From the NCBI RefSeq assembly GCF_030545015.1, contig NZ_CP120653.1, forward strand, positions 62,001 to 126,000: a stretch of DNA of 64,000 nt. The letters are read 5' to 3'. Below are positions 61,077 through 64,000 of this stretch, one piece after another (the stretch's first letter is position 1; each line of letters starts with the position of its first letter). Under the pieces are notes generated by a model, which saw only the letters and a list, made by a program, of their open reading frames with translations, had not been told where the DNA came from and searched no databases. Origin of the DNA: Myroides sp. JBRI-B21084. GTDB taxonomy: Bacteria > Bacteroidota > Bacteroidia > Flavobacteriales > Flavobacteriaceae. The translations under genes were made by a program, and so were the position numbers.

Positions 61077-62201
61077 TTAAGATAAGATTATTAGATCAAT
61101 ACTATTTGTGGATAATTTTTTTAAAAGCGTATTAAATGTATTAGTAGAAAGAATGATTTTCCATAAATTAAAATGAGGTCTTCCTACACAAACAGTTGTA
61201 ATTTTTCGTTCTTCTACTTGTTGCAAAATAGCACTGGTAATTGATTTGTCTTGAACTTTTATTATTTCAGCACCTAATTCAGTAGCTAGTTTAAAATGAT
61301 TTATTAAATGACGTTGTTTGTCGAGAGGAATTTTATTCGCATCCTCAGCAGGTGTTTGAACATATAAAACATACCATTTGCTGTGATAATAATTAGCTAA
61401 ACGTGCTGATTTTCTAATTACTGTTTTTGCCGTTTTTTCATTACTGCTTATACATGCTAGAAATCGTTCGTGTTTTATTGTATGCGGTTTAATGATTTCG
61501 GTTTCTACTTTTCTATTTACCTGCGAGGCAACTTCTCTTAATGCTAATTCTCTTAATTGTAGAATATTATCTTCCTGAAAGAAATTTGATAAAGCAGTAA
61601 CGATCTTATCGGATGAATATATTTTTCCTTCTTTTAATCTTGTTATTAACTCGTCTGAGGTTAAATCAATATTTACAACTTCATCTGCTTGTGCTAAAAC
61701 ATTATCAGGAACTCTTTCTTTTACCTCTATGTTAGTAATGTTTTTAATTTCTTCATTTAAACTTTCTATATGTTGTATATTAATTGCAGAAATTACATTA
61801 ATTCCAGCATCTAAAATTTCAAATACATCTTGCCATCTTTTTTCATTTTTACTGCCTTCAACATTTGTATGCGCTAATTCATCAACAATAACAACTTCTG
61901 GACGTAAGCTAATAATAGCTTGAACATCCATTTCTTCTAATTCTTTTCCTTTGTAGTAAATTTTTCTTCTAGGTATAATAGGTAAGCCTTCTAATAAATC
62001 ATGTGTTTCTTTTCGGTTATGTGTTTCTATATAACCAATTTTAACATCAATACCACTTTTGAGTAGTGAATGTGCTTCTTGAAGCATACGATAGGATTTT
62101 CCCACTCCAGCACTCATTCCTATATATACTTTAAATTTTCCTCGTCTGGATTTTTTAATCAATTCTAAAAATTGTTCTGCAGATTTTTTTTGCTCTTCCA
62201 T
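61077..62201 (-). CDS. Short KdpD: N-terminal sensor and universal-stress-like domains only
   Basis: A protein of 374 residues corresponding to the first part of KdpD: the KdpD domain (about 18-225) with Walker A-like GMSAGVGKSY and VIVDELAHTNVEGS, and a universal-stress-protein domain (about 245-370; FLACISSNEKTAKTVIRKS, VCVGRPHF). The membrane, histidine kinase and ATPase domains are missing; the separate kinase gene 18 bases downstream replaces them. In the K+-sensing system KdpD controls the KdpFABC pump. Bacteroidota often show this split. Confidence 0.9.
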   Translation of the reverse strand: MEEQKKSAEQFLELIKKSRRGKFKVYIGMSAGVGKSYRMLQEAHSLLKSGIDVKIGYIETHNRKETHDLLEGLPIIPRRKIYYKGKELEEMDVQAIISLRPEVVIVDELAHTNVEGSKNEKRWQDVFEILDAGINVISAINIQHIESLNEEIKNITNIEVKERVPDNVLAQADEVVNIDLTSDELITRLKEGKIYSSDKIVTALSNFFQEDNILQLRELALREVASQVNRKVETEIIKPHTIKHERFLACISSNEKTAKTVIRKSARLANYYHSKWYVLYVQTPAEDANKIPLDKQRHLINHFKLATELGAEIIKVQDKSITSAILQQVEERKITTVCVGRPHFNLWKIILSTNTFNTLLKKLSTNSIDLIILS

Positions 62202-62270
62202 AGTTGATTATACCATAAAAGTACCTAAAAATTAATTTAGGTACTTATTTAATTTTATTTTAAAAAAATA

Positions 62271-63362
62271 TTAAAACGAAACGGCTAAAGCTGTCACTGC
62301 AATAAAACTGTTTTGAGCAGTTGTTTCATTTTGATTTAAGAAGATAGCATCTTTACTATTCAGATTTTTTATTTCAGTACGCCAAACTAAATTAGGCAAA
62401 ATTTTGTAATCTGAGTTTAGAGAGAATCCAAAAGTTTTAAAGCCATTTTCTGTATCAGTAGCAATAATTACACCTGCTTTATCTTGATAATATTCACCTC
62501 TAGCAGAAAAACTTAATTTGTCAGACACATTGTACTTAGCAATCAGAACAGGAGCATACCAAGTATTGTAATCACTACTTCCTTTTGTTTTCTGTTGAGC
62601 TCCAATATCAAACCCAGCAATTAAAGCAAAGTTGTCGTTACATTCAAATTGACCATATAAATTATGAAAATAGCGCATCAAACGATTTGCATCTGGCTGA
62701 TCATTGCCAATAAATGAGCTACTGTTTAACGTAACTTTATCAGATGGTTTATACGTAAGTTGATGCCCAAAAGCAGGGGTTGTATTACCATCAATTCTTT
62801 GTATTCTTTGCCAACCATTTAAAACTAAAAATGCCATACTCCATTTTTCATTTGTTGTACTGTATGATAATTTTGCACCAGTTTCAAAATAAGGAGAATT
62901 ATCGGCTAACATACTTCTGGTAAGGGTAAAACAATCTGCACCAATAGCACTTTCAAAACCAATATGCGAAGGCATGATTCCTGCATCTAGCCAAAGGTTG
63001 TGTTTTTGAGAAAGTTTTACACCTACATTAGCTTCAAAAATATTTTTTAGGACTCCTTCTTCTGCTGCATAATTTGCATTCATATAAGAACCAACACCAA
63101 AGGCAAGATTAGCTCTAAGCTTATCTTTCTCATAGTTTGCTTTAATTAAACCCAAATTTAAACTCACTTCATTATTTCTATTATGGCTGTAAACAAAATT
63201 TGGGCGTGTATTATTTAGTGGGCGATTTGCATCGTATTGGTAATATACTTCAGCATAACCACTTATTGTTAACGGTTTTTTTGTTTCTGTAACTTCTTCT
63301 TGTGCAGTTACATTTATGATGCTTCCAATTGCTAAAATTGAAGCTGTAAAAATTTTTTTCAT
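62271..63362 (-). CDS. Outer-membrane beta-barrel porin (BBP2/OmpL-like) of the kdp operon
   Basis: A protein of 363 residues with signal peptide MKKIFTASILAIGSIINVTA and a run of amphipathic beta strands (ISGYAEVYYQYDANRP, NEVSLNLGLIKANYEK, LWLDAGIMPSHIGFESA). This is the putative beta-barrel porin-2 type. It is encoded between kdpC and the short kdpD, as in other Bacteroidota kdp operons, so it may let K+ or another ion through the outer membrane (inference). Confidence 0.85.
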   Translation of the reverse strand: MKKIFTASILAIGSIINVTAQEEVTETKKPLTISGYAEVYYQYDANRPLNNTRPNFVYSHNRNNEVSLNLGLIKANYEKDKLRANLAFGVGSYMNANYAAEEGVLKNIFEANVGVKLSQKHNLWLDAGIMPSHIGFESAIGADCFTLTRSMLADNSPYFETGAKLSYSTTNEKWSMAFLVLNGWQRIQRIDGNTTPAFGHQLTYKPSDKVTLNSSSFIGNDQPDANRLMRYFHNLYGQFECNDNFALIAGFDIGAQQKTKGSSDYNTWYAPVLIAKYNVSDKLSFSARGEYYQDKAGVIIATDTENGFKTFGFSLNSDYKILPNLVWRTEIKNLNSKDAIFLNQNETTAQNSFIAVTALAVSF

Positions 63363-63390
63363 TTTGTTTTTATAAAATTTAAAGGTTTAT

Positions 63391-63951
63391 TTATTTTAAA
63401 TTGTTTAATGCAATATTGAGTTTTAATACATTAATTTTTTCTGTTCCAAATAATCCGAAAAGAGGCTTTTCTATATTTTTTTCAACTAATTCGTTTAATC
63501 GTTCTTCCTCAATATTACGTACTTTGGCAATTCTTTTAATTTGGATTCTTGCCGCTTGCACAGAAATATGAGGGTCTAAACCACTACCGCTGGCAGTAAC
63601 TATGTCAGAGGGAATGTCTGCTTTATCAATATCTGGATTATGTTTTAGAAAATGTTGAATACGCTCTTCTACTTCTTTTAAATAATCTGGGTTAGTAGGA
63701 CCAAGGTTGCTTCCTCCAGAACCTGCAGCATCATAATCTACAGCTGATGGTCGAGACCAAAAATAGTTGTCTTGTGTGAAACTTTGTGCCACATTAACAT
63801 GATATGTCTTGCCATTGTCTGAAATTGTGAATCCTTTTCCATTTCCAGGAGCCAATTGAGCAACTGCCCAAACGGCAAGGATGTAAATACCACAAAAGAA
63901 AACCAAACAAACCAGAGTTAATCGAATTGCTGGGATAATATTTTTTTTCAT
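63391..63951 (-). CDS. kdpC: Potassium-transporting ATPase KdpC subunit
   Basis: A protein of 186 residues: one N-terminal membrane helix (about 8-30), then the KdpC signature pattern QDNYFWSRPSAVDYDA, GSGGSNLGPTNPDYL, SDIVTASGSGLDPHISVQAA. KdpC is the periplasmic-side stabilising subunit of the KdpFABC high-affinity K+ pump. Its ATG is 11 bases past the kdpB stop. Followed in the operon by the porin and KdpD. Confidence 0.95.
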   Translation of the reverse strand: MKKNIIPAIRLTLVCLVFFCGIYILAVWAVAQLAPGNGKGFTISDNGKTYHVNVAQSFTQDNYFWSRPSAVDYDAAGSGGSNLGPTNPDYLKEVEERIQHFLKHNPDIDKADIPSDIVTASGSGLDPHISVQAARIQIKRIAKVRNIEEERLNELVEKNIEKPLFGLFGTEKINVLKLNIALNNLK

Positions 63952-63962
63952 TGTTTTAAATT

Positions 63963-64000
63963 TTAAATGAATAATGTAACGATAAGGTCAATTAGTTTGA
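63963..64000 (-). CDS. kdpB: Potassium-transporting ATPase KdpB, last 11 codons (runs off the window)
   Basis: Reading into the window on the minus strand from its edge, the frame KLIDLIVTLFI followed by TAA fits the hydrophobic C-terminus of KdpB, the P-type ATPase subunit. It is 11 bases upstream of kdpC on the same strand, exactly where kdpB is expected. Only the tail is visible, so the call relies on position and composition. Confidence 0.65.
   Translation of the reverse strand, partial: KLIDLIVTLFI

Overview
The window is AT-rich DNA from a member of the phylum Bacteroidota, almost certainly family Flavobacteriaceae. Support comes from type IX secretion partners (two gliding-motility-associated C-terminal domains, a PorP/SprF protein), flavobacterial promoter boxes (TAnnTTTG), an RteC-type regulator, DUF4837, a flavobacterial DnaJ, and a 6S RNA gene beside zapA. 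The exact genus is not determined.

Layout. (1) 1-2420: housekeeping genes (end of a TauE/SafE permease, rsmG, an aspartate-type aminotransferase). (2) 2616-10290: a type III restriction-modification island: mod, a RhuM-family gene, res and a large AAA/RloC-like ATPase. It abuts the broken 3' end of an OmpA gene (10253-10612), and its arginine codon use (mostly AGA) differs from the CGT/CGC-rich neighbours. (3) 10749-15396: pgk, a secreted propeller protein, a DUF4837 lipoprotein, a GNAT acetyltransferase and an XRE regulator. (4) 15645-31679: a 16-kb surface locus of five paralogous secreted proteins with a shared 'VGIGT...NKGLLIPR' N-terminus, a C1q-like member, two type-B CTD proteins, one PorP/SprF and one OmpA/PD40 protein. 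(5) 31747-47324: core genes (yceI, grpE-dnaJ, an ABC exporter with a sigma-54-type regulator, rny, 6S RNA, zapA, an M23 peptidase, a TonB receptor, a DUF2130 protein). (6) 47398-48180: a DUF559 endonuclease-like gene bracketed by 121/122-bp direct repeats made of inverted palindromic units. (7) 48300-59330: a remnant of an integrative element with a tRNA-Ser-3'-like attachment fragment, a small cargo cassette, about 1 kb of structured non-coding DNA, a candidate small RNA, a three-gene candidate defence operon (GHKL ATPase-nuclease, DUF3800, small ORF), and a replication/regulation block (DnaC-like ATPase, HTH initiator-like protein, excisionase-like HTH, RteC). No integrase or relaxase is visible. 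(8) 59334-64000: a kdp potassium-uptake operon on the minus strand (end of kdpB, kdpC, a porin, a short KdpD and a separate histidine kinase).

The most unusual items are: the DUF559 gene inside REPIN-like repeats, together with a related palindrome inserted in frame in mod; the GHKL-PD-(D/E)xK/DUF3800 operon; the nested inverted repeats and putative small RNA in the mobile remnant; and three other palindromic repeat classes clustered on the element's initiator gene, one of them in frame.
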